A DNA stretch of 64,000 nt from Epiperipatus broadwayi (GCA_028023455.1 JAQFVV010000452.1:1-64000); one strand, 5' to 3'. Positions 22,080 to 33,357 are shown, numbered from the stretch's first letter. The notes: generated from the letters alone by a model not told the origin. Made by a program: numbers and translations.

Positions 22080-22330
22080 TTCTTATGAGGCTCCTCGTAG
22101 ACATCTGACGTCACTCTAACTCTGCTAGTTCTTATGCTAAAAAATTCGTTCGATAGGTTTTGAATAGGTTTTTAAAAGTTCTGTAAGATGGTGCCCTCTT
22201 CCGACTTATTTTACAAGTAAAAAATAAAAAAAAACGCATTTAAACCTAAACAAAGAAAGAACATTATTTGTGATTGGTTCTTAGCATGCTCTCAGCCGAA
22301 AAAGACATTCTGATTGGCTGGAAAGAACAA
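22080..22330. promoter_or_regulatory. Candidate promoter region with CRE, CCAAT and YY1/ETS-like sites
   Basis: Within 230 bases this otherwise AT-rich area contains a perfect palindromic CRE (TGACGTCA) at about 22,108-22,115, AAGATGGTGCCC near 22,188 (YY1-like), and TCGGAAGA on the minus strand near 22,200 (ETS-like). Two inverted CCAAT boxes follow: GATTGGTT near 22,273 and GATTGGCT near 22,313. CpG dinucleotides are locally more frequent than in the flanks. A plus-strand ATG at 22,190-22,192 in good context opens MVPSSDLFY and meets a possible donor CAA|GTAAAA. The CCAAT orientation instead favours minus-strand transcription. The gene, if any, is unknown; the combination is suggestive but not proof. 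Confidence 0.3.
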
Positions 22331-23379
22331 AAAAACCTCCTGATCAAAGAAAATAAAGAAAAACGCTGAGATTTTCATTTCAAATTTAATTTTAAGTATT
22401 AAAAAAATATAATTTCAGAAATTAAACTAGTTTTTTAAAAAATATACTAAAAAAACAAAATTATTTTCGAAAAATATTGAAGATTTTAGTAAAAATATTA
22501 AAGAAATATTTAAAAGAAATATTTACTTTTCTATAACGTAAAAGTCGACCTTTTTGTTTATATTATAGCTTTTATGTTGCCGAAATTGAATATTTTAGAA
22601 TAAATAAATAGCAATTTATTTTTGAAAGAACTTTCGTTCTCTTCATAACCTGAAAAATTAGTAATATACTTTTTATAAACGTATCTGAGTTGAATTTAAT
22701 ATTATAGGCGAATATGTTTTAACAATAGGCTTTGTCTTCAGTTTGTGAGTTGGCCAATTAAAAGATTTGATTTTTACCTCATACAACCAATAATATAATT
22801 AGCGGTTAAAAGGTTAAAGGTTTAACCGGAGACACATGTTAACTAGTGATAAAACTATTCATGACTGTATTAAAAAAAACAATGAAGGCAAACATCAATT
22901 TATATTTGAAATATGTCTGCTGAATCAGAATTTTAACATGTTGATTATAAAGAGGAAATATGAAACCTTTATGGATAAAAATAGGCTTAATTTAAAATTA
23001 AGTTTGCTTCATATAATTATACATTTCTAAATATATAAAAGAAAAAGTTAGAATATAGTATTAAAAATCATAAAATACACATTAAATTATTCATAAAGAA
23101 CATAAATGTATAAATATTAAAGTAAAAGCATTCCACAAATAATTATTAAAAATTTACTTAATATGAAAAAACTATTGTTACTTATGAAAAAAAAAATGTT
23201 TCGTAAAGTAGATAAATAAGGAAATGTGCCCAGATAATTAAAAATGCTTTTGAATAATACAAATAATAATATGCTGTGTAGATAGTAAATGATAAGGTTT
23301 GCTTGTGAAGTTTGGAATATATGGTTCTTGGTCAATAGCTAATTTCTATAATATTGAAATACAAGTATAATGTATATAC
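22331..23379. other. AT-rich stretch
   Basis: No gene or repeat is recognised. A 64-codon frame at 22,836-23,030 follows the candidate promoter region but has no recognisable motif and biased composition. I would not call it without transcript evidence. Confidence 0.4.
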
Positions 23380-23460
23380 TTAATATAGATATAATTAAAG
23401 AGGATTTGAATCTAGTTTTTCAAGCTCCCTATAGTCATACAGTCGAGTTCAATTGAAGTT
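23380..23460 (+). repeat. Fragment of the 27.4-kb fold-back family
   Basis: GGATTTGAATCTAG followed by TTTTTCAAGCTCCCTATAGTC matches the outer part of the left arm at 27,421-27,460 (GGGATTTGAACATAGAC, TTTTAAGCTCCCTTCTGCC). The upstream AT-rich flank (AATACAAGTATAAT) is also shared with the sequence just left of 27,400. Confidence 0.5.
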
Positions 23461-25669
23461 AGTAAAATAAATTGAAGTAGAAATAAAATAAAATTCTAAA
23501 GCAGTTTCTAATAAGATTCTTATTTATCACTGGATACTGATTACAATGATGTAGCACTGAGATAAGCACTTTTCAGTGTATTCCTTAAACCAAAGCTACA
23601 ATATGCTGCATTGATATTCTTATGGTTTTAGAATATTTGGCTGAAGGCTATTAAAGCCACTAGTAATAGCTCATGACCCATGTAATTTCTTTAGGGCTGA
23701 AAGAATATCATTAAGGAAAATGTATAAAAATAAATCCTGAAATGATATTCTGATAGCAGTATAATTATATGATTTGCTCACTAAAATTATGAGCCTTATA
23801 TGCCTAATTGACTACCTACAACTAAAAATAAACTACACAAGGATTATGAAATAACCTTCCCAATAATTTAAACAATATTATACAACTTTTAGATATTCTA
23901 CACCAAAGTAGAAGCTACTTGATCAAATATGCTTTTGATAATTTCAATTATATATTTACATAAAGTACATATATATGTATACAAAATTCCAAATTAATTT
24001 ACCAGTAAAAAAAATTATTTTATTCAAAGTAAGAAAGATCTAAATTTATTATTATAATAAACGAGCTATTTATTTTGATACAATTTATATGAATTCATTA
24101 TACTATAAATGTTATATGTATTTAAACATTTATTTTTCTGAAGATAATACAAAGCTTTTCTTTCTCTCTTTTATAAAATTTTGGAGTATGTTTACACTTT
24201 TTCTCTCATCTCTCAGTAATGAAATTGGGGAATTTGTTAGAAAAAGAAAGGGATTTTGTGTTATACTTTTCTCTTTTTCTCTTTTCCAGAAAATTTAATG
24301 TATTATCCTTTTTTACTATATTATTGTGAAATAGAATATACTTGACATATATATGTTAATATTCTTATGATAATAAGTAAATAGTAAAAAAAAAAAAAGA
24401 TATTAAACTATAGCATTTTATGGAAAGATGAATAAAGATATGTCTGGTGAATGGAATCTGGCAAACTTTTTGTTTTTACTTTGGTATCATAGATTATTAT
24501 CAAAAAATTATTATTATTAAGAAAAACCTATTGTATTTTACTCTTCTTTGTATATGTGTATGAAACTTATCTCATACACATTTATTTAGTTAAAGATAAA
24601 TATATACATGCTATTATTGATTTATGTAACAGTGCTCATTTAGTAAATGAGAATTAAAAACAAGGGAAAACTTTAATTTAATCTTTGAAGAGTTCAAATA
24701 TATGATTGCAAGGGTGGCCTTCAAGTTCTAAAAGTATTGCTATTTTAAATATACTTTATTTCATTTAAATTCAGATAAAGCTATTTTTTTAATTAGTTGA
24801 CCCTTTAGCCAATCAACAGGTGGATTATGAATCTAGAAGTGTGGCCAATACCATCATGACAATTAATTATTATTTACATACAAAGAAAATGGTACCACAA
24901 TTGACCATCTTTTTATTTTGAGATAGAATAATTAATTATGATAAACACAAAATTCTCATTTGGCAGTCATTATTACCAATAACTAACCATATTCTATTAT
25001 GTAATTGGCTATCCACATCTGCAAGCTCAATAAATCATCTAATGTGTTTTTTTTTTGTAAGCCTCAGCATAAAAGGAAGCAAAGGGATTTTTATTTCAAA
25101 TTATGATGCGCTACACAAGTTCATACTTTACTTTGTAGAATGAATATTTATAGAAGATTATATCCTTCAATACAATAATAAGAATCTAACAAATAATTAA
25201 CCCAAAGATTGCATAATAATTAATTATGGCAAGAAAATTAGTTTTTTAATCTATGACTTCATTTTGTATACAGCTTTCATTTTTGAAAATATTTTTTTTT
25301 CAGGATAAGATTTCTGAATTTTTTGAAATCAATATTTAAAAACTGACAAAAAATTTCCACATTTAATCATTTTTAATTTATAAAATTAGTAAAAGATAAA
25401 TATATCTAAAAATCTTTCTCAAATTAACAGTGAAACAAATTTCTACTTATAATTATGAGGGAAACCCAAAAATAACCGGAATTTTGTTTTTATTTTAGGT
25501 GTTGCAAATTGTATCTCTTTCAAAGTATAGACTTATTTAAAGCAATGCACTGATTTAATTGTGTATTTCACTTTTTGAAGTAGATCAGAAATACTTGCAA
25601 AGTGATGCCTTTTAATGTTTCTGTCATTTTTTTCTTTACCATTTCTAAATCTGAAAAAAAAAAAAAAAT
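23461..25669. other. AT-rich intergenic stretch
   Basis: No gene or RNA was recognised. The 23.5-23.7 kb part is a little less AT-rich and may be an old interspersed repeat. Frames in this stretch are short and low in complexity. Confidence 0.45.
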
Positions 25670-25860
25670 CAAATTACCAATTCAAAGCCAATACTTATCT
25701 GATAGTTAAGTTTTAAGTAGAAATATCCTAGTGTCTCACTGAGGAATGCCAATAGCTAGAAACCAATCTGGGGCTGGGATAATTTCTAGATAGAGATTTT
25801 AAATGCTTTCTATTGTGGCATTTATCAATAAAGCTTGTTAGAGCTATTAGCACTTAGTTT
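25670..25860 (+). repeat. Half-unit of the hammerhead-like repeat family
   Basis: Starts near TACCAATTCAAAGCCAATAC and ends at CTTGTTAGAGCTATTAGCAC. It carries the core CTGAGGA at 25,739-25,745, a weak stem and GAAA at 25,759-25,762, then CTAGATAGAGATTTTAAATG. The same order is seen in the right arm at 17.7-17.9 kb and at 26.85-27.06 kb. Single orientation, no fold-back partner adjacent. Confidence 0.7.
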
Positions 25861-25915
25861 ATAATTACAAGCATATCAAATTAAGTCATGTTATGTATGA
25901 CTTTATTTTATTTAC

Positions 25916-26212
25916 TATTTGAAATTAACTTACGAGAGAGTGCAAGTCTCTCAGCGCTTGTGATTATTAATAGCCAATCAGATCGTAAATACTGGGACAA
26001 CGATTTAACAAGAAAAGAGTGGTAACCACTCTTAACTTCACACTTTCAGATATAAGTACTTTGGACTGGCTTGGATATATAGACAGACAAGTAAAGTTAA
26101 GAGTGGTTACCACTTTTTTCTTGTTAAATCATTGTCCCAGTATTTACGATCTGATTGGCTATTAATAATCACAAGCGCTGAGAGACTTGCACTCTCTCGT
26201 AAGTTAATTTCA
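25916..26212. repeat. Near-perfect fold-back element, ~120-bp arms
   Basis: Left arm 25,916-26,037 and right arm 26,093-26,212 are reverse complements with only a few differences (for example GACAACGATTTAAC against GTTAAATCATTGTC). The loop is about 55 bases. The arms contain GCAAGTCTCTCAGCGCTTGT and AGCCAATCAGATCGTAAAT, and are less AT-rich than the flanks. The high arm identity means either recent formation or gene-conversion-like maintenance. No coding capacity; the 64-codon frame across the right arm has no recognisable motif. Confidence 0.9.
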
Positions 26213-26356
26213 AATCATTTGCGCTTTGAAAATAAATATTATTTACATTTATTTACTATTATAATTTTGCTTTTAAGTCTTAAACAATGTTATATTGCTA
26301 AGGCTATTAATATATGGTTTGGCTAAATATTTATCAGCCCCATATAGCTATTTAAG

Positions 26357-26809
26357 TTAGTAATATTTACTAAGGCAATAAACCTAAAGCTTGTGCAGTT
26401 AAAAATGTGAAGGTAGGGACCTCTACAGGTCTTAACCCCAAGCTTATGCATTGGAAGAAAAGAGGGGAACCCTTCTTTACTTCAACCTACTTTCTATATA
26501 AATAGGTGAAACTGAAGCAGTTAGATCTGAGAGTGTGAAGCCATTCTATACTTCACTGATTAAGTCCACAATTCCTATTATACATTAATACTTGCAAAAT
26601 CTTTTAATTTACAATGAGTCAATGGAAAGATCTTACAGTTAGAAATCTATTACGCTAATTTAAAGTTGTAATTATAAATTTAATAATGCACATTGATTAT
26701 GTAAGTAATATTTACTAAGACAATAAACCTAAAGCTTGTGCTGTTAAATATGCAAAGGTAGGGACCTCTACAGGTCTTAACCACAAGCTTATGCATTGGA
26801 AGAAAAGTA
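26357..26809 (+). repeat. Direct repeat pair of ~110 bp
   Basis: The block at 26,357-26,465 recurs at 26,700-26,809 with few differences. Both run from GTAATATTTACTAAG.CAAT through AAACCTAAAGCTTGTGC, GTAGGGACCTCTACAGGTCT and AAGCTTATGCATTGGAAGAA. The 235-base spacer includes CTATATAAATAGG and is not obviously related. It may be two copies of a short mobile unit or the ends of a degenerate element. Confidence 0.85.
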
Positions 26810-26814
26810 GCTGG

Positions 26815-27065
26815 ATCTGTAGACATATAGATGTCTGAAAATTTCAGATTTTTTACTTAAAAGTTAACTATTAGATAAATGCTGGCTTTGAGTTGGTAAT
26901 TTGGATCTAGTAAATATAATATTTTAGCATCCCACTAAGGAAAACCAATAGCTAGAAACTGGTCTGGGGCAGGTGATATTTTCTAAAAAGAGATTTTAAA
27001 TGCTTTCTCTTGTGGCATTTATCGATAAAGCTTGTTAGAGCTATTAGCACACTCTTTATTTTAGT
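26815..27065 (+). repeat. Unit of the hammerhead-like repeat family
   Basis: From TAGATGTCTGAAAATTTCAG through AGTTAACTATTAGATAAATG, GAGTTGGTAATTTGGATC, a decayed core (CACTAAGGAAAACC.. GCTAGAAACTGG near 26,930-26,962) and CTTGTTAGAGCTATTAGCAC. It corresponds to the whole right arm of the 17.45-17.91 kb fold-back, here without a left arm. Confidence 0.7.
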
Positions 27066-27419
27066 TTATAACAACATTTTGTATGTGAAGAAATGATTTT
27101 ATAATAAAAATAATAAAAGTATGTTTATGTTAACTTATACCTATTTTTAAAGCAATTTAGAGTTGTTGGTATAACTTTGATTTAATATTTATGGATGTAA
27201 ATAAATATTTATAATATCCATTTTAAATTTATAAAAATATTATTTTGAAAGTAATATAAACATTTTATTTAATGTTTTTAAATATAAAGAAAGCAACTTT
27301 TAGAAATATTTGTAACTTATGTATTAATGTACAATATTTTATTTTAAATTATTTATTAAATATTATTCTAATATTTAAATACAAGTATAATTAATATATG
27401 TGGAGCTTAGATGTAATAT

Positions 27420-27700
27420 AGGGATTTGAACATAGACTTTTAAGCTCCCTTCTGCCATCCATTCTATCTCATACAACCGATACACATGACCAGACATGTG
27501 AAAAAGATAAATGATCTCCAATATACATATTTCATGCTGTGTGGGAGATGAAGATCGGGACCAACTGATGGGTGCTGGTTCAGCATGAAATATTTATATT
27601 GAAGATCATTTATGTTTTTCACATGTGTGCAGTCATGTATATCAGTTGTATGAGATAGTGTATTGCTGAAGGAAGATTGAAAGTCTGGATTCAAACCCCT
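27420..27700. repeat. Fold-back element with ~120-bp arms
   Basis: Left arm 27,421-27,545 pairs with right arm 27,578-27,700. Landmarks are GGATTTGAACATAGACTTT against AAAGTCTGGATTCAAACCCC, ATCTCATACAACCGATACAC against its complement, and CATATTTCATGCTG against CAGCATGAAATATT. The loop is about 30 bases and GC-richer. The 76-codon frame across the right arm is an artefact of the repeat. Confidence 0.85.
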
Positions 27701-28204
27701 TATATTAAATAGTATTTTGTAATTTAAAATATTTTATTTGCAAAGAATGTTGTGATTTTTTTCAATTCTTGCATACAAATAGGTGTTTGTGGTAGTTTAA
27801 ACAATGGGAATTTATATTAAGGTTAAATATTTTCTGAATGAAAATAGGATCTTATTGTGTTACTACAACAACAATAAACATAAATCCTGTTGTTAACAGG
27901 AACTTATAAATAGAACTAGATAAATAGGATATTCATTTTTATCTAGGCATTGTGCTATACATCTGGCTGAACTTAGCCATTAATTATTTGTAGTTGCTTC
28001 AAAAATGAACAACTAATTTCATAAAAATATTTGTTTTGGATGGTGACCTATCAGGATTGCCTGAGCAAATAACATTTTTAAGGCATCATAATAAAATAAA
28101 AATTCATAAAGGAATGGAAATGAAAATGTTTTCAAATCAAATTTGTTGAAAATGTCTACATTCTTATTTGCACAATCTTACTGAATGTTAAGAAAAATCA
28201 AATT

Positions 28205-28365
28205 AAAATAGGCAAAACTCTCTCCATAAAGTAGTGCCACTCAAAGCAAGACAGAGTAATTAATGGAAGCCAGATAGGGATTTTATGCACAAACCTTCTG
28301 GCTTCCATTGATTACTCTGTCTTGCTTTGAGTGGCACTACTGTATGGAGAGAGTTTGCCTATTTT
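28205..28365. repeat. Compact fold-back element, 70-bp arms, related to the 45-48 kb family
   Basis: Left arm 28,205-28,274 and right arm 28,297-28,365 are almost exact reverse complements (GCAAAACTCTCTCC, GTAGTGCCACTCAAAGCAAG, ACAGAGTAATTAATGGAAGC). The loop of about 22 bases reads GGGATTTTATGCACAAACC. These arms are the outer ends of the ~400-bp units at 45.6-48.6 kb, and the loop matches the segment just inside them. This is therefore a minimal, end-only version of that family. Confidence 0.9.
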
Positions 28366-28399
28366 AACAACAGTTATGAGCAAGCATGTGAGATAGTGA

Positions 28400-30443
28400 T
28401 CATGTGATGTTTTAAGGTTTAAAAATCAAATTATTTTGGAAAATAACCTATTGTGCAAATATGTGCACAAATTACTTCATTTTTAAATATGAAATAAATG
28501 CATCAATCTTGGATTTCATTAAAAATGAATAATTGAGGAAATTATTTTCAATGCTTATATTATCTTAAATCTACTGTAATGCAAACGGATCAAGGGAATT
28601 GCATCTGTGGGAAAATAAAGATTTTCAAGAACTTTAGATCATAATTAATATATATTTTAATCATTTATATTTATTATTGTTAATAAAATATGTTTTCAAA
28701 ATGTACTGGTAATTAGAGAGATGGAAAATAAAGAAGAATTTCAGATTGCCGATATTTTATTATTAAAGTTTTATAGTTATATTTAACACTAATAAATTAG
28801 TTATTGTGTTTGCATGTTGGTTGTTGAAGTAAGAATGTTTTTGAAAAAATATAGTTTAAGATAAATATTTAGGATTATTTTATGCAATTTATGTTTTATT
28901 GATATTTATAAAATTTTCAGTCTTTGTTAGTGTCAAAATATATGCAGGCTACTAGGCATTACTGTAATGCCATATAAATTTTCTAAAATTATATTTTAAA
29001 AAAAGATTTGAGATTGAGAGAAACACATTTTTTGTAAATATTATAATATAGTAGATGTACAAAAGAGAGAATTGTATAACAAAATAATGTGATATTTTGG
29101 TAATAGAAATACATATTGTTCTAGACTGATGCTATAATAGAGTATAATAAAGATCAATAAAACTTGTTAGTTAATATATTTAATAATTAATATAAAAGTA
29201 CATTTTATGTTTTGTAAACAACTTTTTTTAATGCATTTGCTTTTCTTGGCAACACATGGTAACACACTCATATATATTATATTGAATATACTGTAATTAA
29301 ATATTTATTTTGTATTTTAGGTAATCTGAGAGAATGTCTTACTGTTTTATTTTTTATTATTGTTAGTAATATTAATCCCCTTTCTCCTTCTCTTTCTTCT
29401 TCATCTTATTCTTCTTATTTGTAAGTGAAACATCTTTTATATTTATTTAAATTAATCTTTCTTGTTTTTGGAATGGTCACATGATATTTTATATACTTTT
29501 AGTTGATAGTATAATTTTAAAAGTCTATAATTTAATATTAACCTTTCCAAGAACATTTGATCATAATAGGAATTAACCAAAAAAAAAGCAAAGGCAGTTA
29601 ATTGTCATGATTTTATTATGTATGAAATAGATAGTTATTTAGGAATAAATTGTATAACTTTTATTTACAAGATATAAACAAAAATAAAATATGTTTTCTA
29701 CTTATGATCTAAACATAGATTTCCAACTTTTCATGTTAATATACATCCTTTTAATTCCATTTGGGATTTCAATAATATATGTATTTTTACCTATTTTCTG
29801 CTTTATTCTATAGGATCCTTCATATGGCTATTACATAGCTTACATAAAATAAATATTTGTTTATATATATATATATATATATATGACATATATATATATG
29901 ACAGTAAGATTTCAAAATCCACGTTATAAGTTTTTGCTAAAAACTGATCATTACTGACCCAATTAAGTAACCAATTTTACTAAAAGAAATATAGTAGAAG
30001 AAAAATACCTCTGGAAATTTTTTTAAAGTCATCTCATGTACTAATGTATGCAAAATCATGATTATCTCAATTTATGTTGGTATAAAATTAAAACAATTGT
30101 TAAACTAAAAATATTGTGTTACAAAAAGAAAAAGAAGAAAAGGCTAAATAGATAAAAAGTGAAATGAAAATAATTGATTTATTAAGAACCTGAAGTTACA
30201 AAAAGAATACAAAAAAAAAAGCTAAATGGATGAAGATGACTATTGAGAAAAGTATAACTATAAAAACCAGAACCAAGAGATTGATTAATTTAGAGATCCT
30301 CAACTAAGTAATTACAAAAGGACTAAAAATATCAAGAAAAAATCAATAACAAGATAAGATATTATAATGAACACATCTATAGTTATAAATGCTACTTTAT
30401 AGAAAATGATTAACTGATAATATTAATAATTTTTTAATTGTTT
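28400..30443. other. AT-rich stretch
   Basis: No gene or repeat copy recognised. A pyrimidine-rich run lies at 29,378-29,420 and a TA run at 29,858-29,883. A conserved hairpin or exon was not seen. Confidence 0.5.
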
Positions 30444-30705
30444 TGTTATATCTAACCTTGCATTTAGAAGTAAACTATTCCAAATTCCTTGCTTGATTGG
30501 CTAGCACCTGGTTACTATCCAATGGGGATAAATCCTTTGTTGGAATTTGCACATGTAATCTGAGTGTTTCCAGTAAGATAGGGGATTTGTCATTAAATAG
30601 TCAGCCTTTTGGAGGCAAGGCAGAGAGCAATTACTTCTGTCAATCTGAATGACTGAATGTGCTCTCCAATAAATCCTCTGCCATCAGCAAAGATATTTCC
30701 TTGAA
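30444..30705 (+). repeat. LTR-like arm, left copy
   Basis: Matches the LTR at 55,713-55,987 across nearly its full length, from TATCTAACCTTGCATTTAGA (against CATCTGACCCTGCCTTCAGA) to ATCAGCAAAGATATTT. A TATA-like TTAAATAGTC lies near 30,593. The terminal TGTCAC is degraded. Confidence 0.8.
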
Positions 30706-30733
30706 CATTTCAGGATAATAATTCTTAAACCTA

Positions 30734-31250
30734 TTAAGCATAGTGACTTGATTGACCTTTTACCACAAACTCTAAGTGACTGAACCAGTTATGGTCTAAT
30801 AAATTACTACAATCACCAGATAATACAGCCATTTTTGATTGAGAATTCCAGCCTTCATGTCCAGTAGGCTGGTGCAACTCCTCTGATTTCTTATTTGGCC
30901 ACCCCTGCTTTGAACATATCAAGAAGTTTTTTGGTGGAACTTCAGAGCAGTTCTGGAGTCTGAGCCACCATAAAAATTATCAAAGTAAGGTAAAGCCCCA
31001 GTATTCCAGCAGCCAGTTGATCCAAGACTTTCTGGAATATAGCTGGGGTGACTCATATACCAAAAAAACAAACAGTTCATTTTAACTAAGCCTTTATAAG
31101 TTACTATTGACAATGCTCTTGCTGCCTGATCATCGACTGATAGCTGCAAATATGCATGTTTCAAGTCAACTTTAGTAAAAACCCTTCCATCTGACAGTGT
31201 GGATAGGATTTAGGCCAAGTCCATGCATGGACTGAAAACTGCTACATCTG
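30734..31250 (-). pseudogene. Ty3/Gypsy-type reverse transcriptase fragment
   Basis: Reading leftward, the frame ILSTLSDGRVFTKVDLKHAY continues through LQLSVDDQAARALSIVTYKG to LPYFDNFYGGSD. This is the RT segment with motif A (KVDLKHAYLQL) and the catalytic box, here YFDN instead of YFDD. The usual conserved block after FF (GV.SAP..FQ) is replaced by unrelated residues, pointing to frameshift damage. Continuation to 30,734 is in other frames. Only about 150 residues of RT remain; no protease, RNase H or integrase is present. It is dead and trapped between inverted arms. Family known to copy RNA into DNA in cytoplasmic particles. Confidence 0.8.
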
Positions 31251-31261
31251 CAATTGACTCA

Positions 31262-31520
31262 AAAAAATATCTTTGTTGCTGGCAGAGGGTTTATTGGAAA
31301 GCATGTTCAGTCATTTAGGTTGACAGAAGTAAATGCTCTCTGCTTTGCCACCATACGGCTGACTATTTAATGGCAGATCCCCTATATTGCTGGAAACACT
31401 CAGATTATGCGTGTGAACCCCAATGAAGAATTTATCCCCATTGGATAGTAACTGGGTGCTAACCAATCAGGCAAGGAATCTGGAATAGTCCACTTCTAAA
31501 GGCATGGTCAGATATAATGT
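31262..31520 (-). repeat. LTR-like arm, right inverted copy
   Basis: Reverse complement of the left arm and of the 55.7-kb LTR, starting near 31,520 with ATTATATCTGACCATGCCTT and ending near 31,262 at AACAAAGATATTT. Landmarks such as GACTATTTAATGGCAGATCC and TGATTGGTTAGCACCCAGTT (both on the minus strand or complement) show the alignment. Confidence 0.8.
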
Positions 31521-32044
31521 TTTATTGAATTGAAAACCTTTTTTGATTTGGTTAAAATTGATTGAGGTTAATCTCAATTTCAAAAGCAAAAAGGGGGAAT
31601 AAAGAATTCAAGTTGAAGTTATTTTCTTTCTTTCTTGTGAAATAAATTTTTATAAACTTTTTTTTATTTTAAAGAAATAATACCTAAATTTAATATTAGT
31701 TAAGAAAGAATAATTAGAAATGAATAATAATGGTATGTATTTTATGAAATTATTTATATAATGTATACAGTTGATTATGTATATTAACATTGGGAAATAC
31801 ATAATCACCACTTACTAAATTTTTTATTTATTAGTTATCTTTATTAAATAATTGTTTTAACATCTTTTTTTCTTATATCAAATCACTTATTCTGAGGTAT
31901 TTTGGAATCTTACAATAGTGCTGCTATTATTTAAGCTTGTCTTTAATATTTTTCAGAAATCTATAATATTAGTTTACCAGTACATATTTTTTTTGTTTAG
32001 AAATAATTAATAAAATTATTAGTTTACGAAAAACCTGAAGATGT
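31521..32044. other. AT-rich spacer
   Basis: No gene or repeat recognised. Confidence 0.5.
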
Positions 32045-33357
32045 CACTACTGTATAGAATCATGAAAGTTGATTGAAGTGGAGAGAGCAATAGCAAGACT
32101 AGGAAGAGGGATAGAGATACTGTTAATAGGTGAACAAGGGCTTTTTTTGCAGATAATGTCTTTTTGTGTGCAGAAAAAAGAGAGGACATGGAAATTATGC
32201 TGGGACACACACAAGGGTGGGTAAAGAGATGGGGATTAAATTTAGTAAAGAAAAATCAAATATAAAGATGGTAATACTGGAGAAAGAAAATAGAAAGAAT
32301 TTTTATTGGGGGATATAAAGTTAAGTGTGGTAAATAGATATAGTTATTTGGAAATCACCTTGAGTAACCAGAAAAATTGCTTGGATGAATGAGAGAAAAA
32401 ATTGATAAATGAAGCAAAGAAAAGAAGGGGGTTGATAAAGAATTTAAGTGTTTTCATATAATAAATATGATGTAGCTAGAATTATATGGAAGGGAGTGGC
32501 AGTAGCAGGGTTAACATATGACAATGATGTGTTATGTGTTAGATTACATAGAAAATTACAAAGGGAATTAGGAAGACATGCATTAGATGCAGATGTGTGG
32601 AGAGCAAAGGAGGTAATTTAATGAGAAATGGGATGGTCAAGTTTTTATATGAGTGATCCAAAAAAGCAAAATGAAAATGTTCAGTAGATTGCAGTTTATG
32701 GATAATAAAAGAATTGCCAAAATAGTATTTAATTGGGTTATGAGTAAAGGGCAGGCAACAAGATGGGTGAGAAAGATAATGCGATATGCAGAAGATTGGG
32801 ATAAAGATTTTATACTTGTATACTTGTACAAGGGGTGGTATGATTGTGTTAGAAGGATTGTTGGGTGTTATAGTGGTATAAGGAATGGGATGAAAAATAG
32901 ATGCATTAATAAAAAATAGAGAGTTGGAGAGATGGAGAACTAGTATGGAGAATAAAAAGAATTTAAATATATATAGAAGTAAATAAAACATTGGGTGCGA
33001 GTTAAAATATAATAATAGCAAGGAAAGTAGTTTACTATTCAAGGTTCAAATGGGATCTTTAACAACAAGGGAATATACATGTAAATGGAAAAATATGGGT
33101 GATTTAATCTGCAAGTTGTGTAAGGAAGGCATAGAACATATTGGTTTTTATGCTGAGTTTCGGAATAGATAAGGGGGATTTAGATGTAAAGGCCATGGAG
33201 TTGACAAAGATTATGTGGTGAAAATGAAATGAAGCAGGACCTGGTGTAACTTATGATGGGAATGGAAAGGGAAGGTAAAGTGGCTAACAGATTTCTCTGG
33301 ACATAGTTTCTGAAAGATTCCCGACTTCATATAAGGAGAAGTCACAATGCATTACAT
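32045..33357 (+). pseudogene. LINE family copy 2, 5'-truncated and decayed
   Basis: It begins within RT, corresponding to about 35,635 of the longer copy (GGAGAGAGCAATAGCAAGAC against GGAGAAAGCAATAGAAAGAC), and follows it to the 3' end. Surviving coding blocks include a damaged FADD region near 32,140, KMKMFSRLQFMDNKRIAKIV near 32,665-32,725 and NWVMSKGQATRWVRKIMRY near 32,730-32,790. Multiple stops interrupt it. The 3' end (CTCTGGACATAGTTTCTGAA then GGAGAAGTCACAATGCATTA) is conserved with the copy at 63.4 kb, which defines the family's 3' terminus at about 33,357. 5' truncation is typical of LINE insertions. Confidence 0.85.

Larger units (their letters stand above)
30444..31520. mobile_element. 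Composite element: Ty3/Gypsy RT fragment between inverted LTR-like arms
   Basis: The left arm (30,444-30,705, plus) and right arm (31,520-31,262, minus) are the same ~260-base sequence in opposite orientation. Both include GATTGGCTAGCACC-type, GGGGATTTGTCATTAAATAG-type and TTTGGAGGCAAGGCAGAGAG-type blocks. That sequence also occurs as a clean LTR at 55,713-55,987 with TGTCAC...GTGACA ends. Between the arms lies a minus-strand Gypsy-type RT fragment. Normal LTRs are direct repeats, so this is not a standard provirus-like insertion. It may be a rearranged or snap-back product, or a non-autonomous fold-back transposon built from LTR ends. Confidence 0.75.

Noticed and set aside
32539-33042. 167-codon minus-strand frame
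   Set aside because: Antisense shadow of the LINE copy on the plus strand, which has the recognisable motifs.
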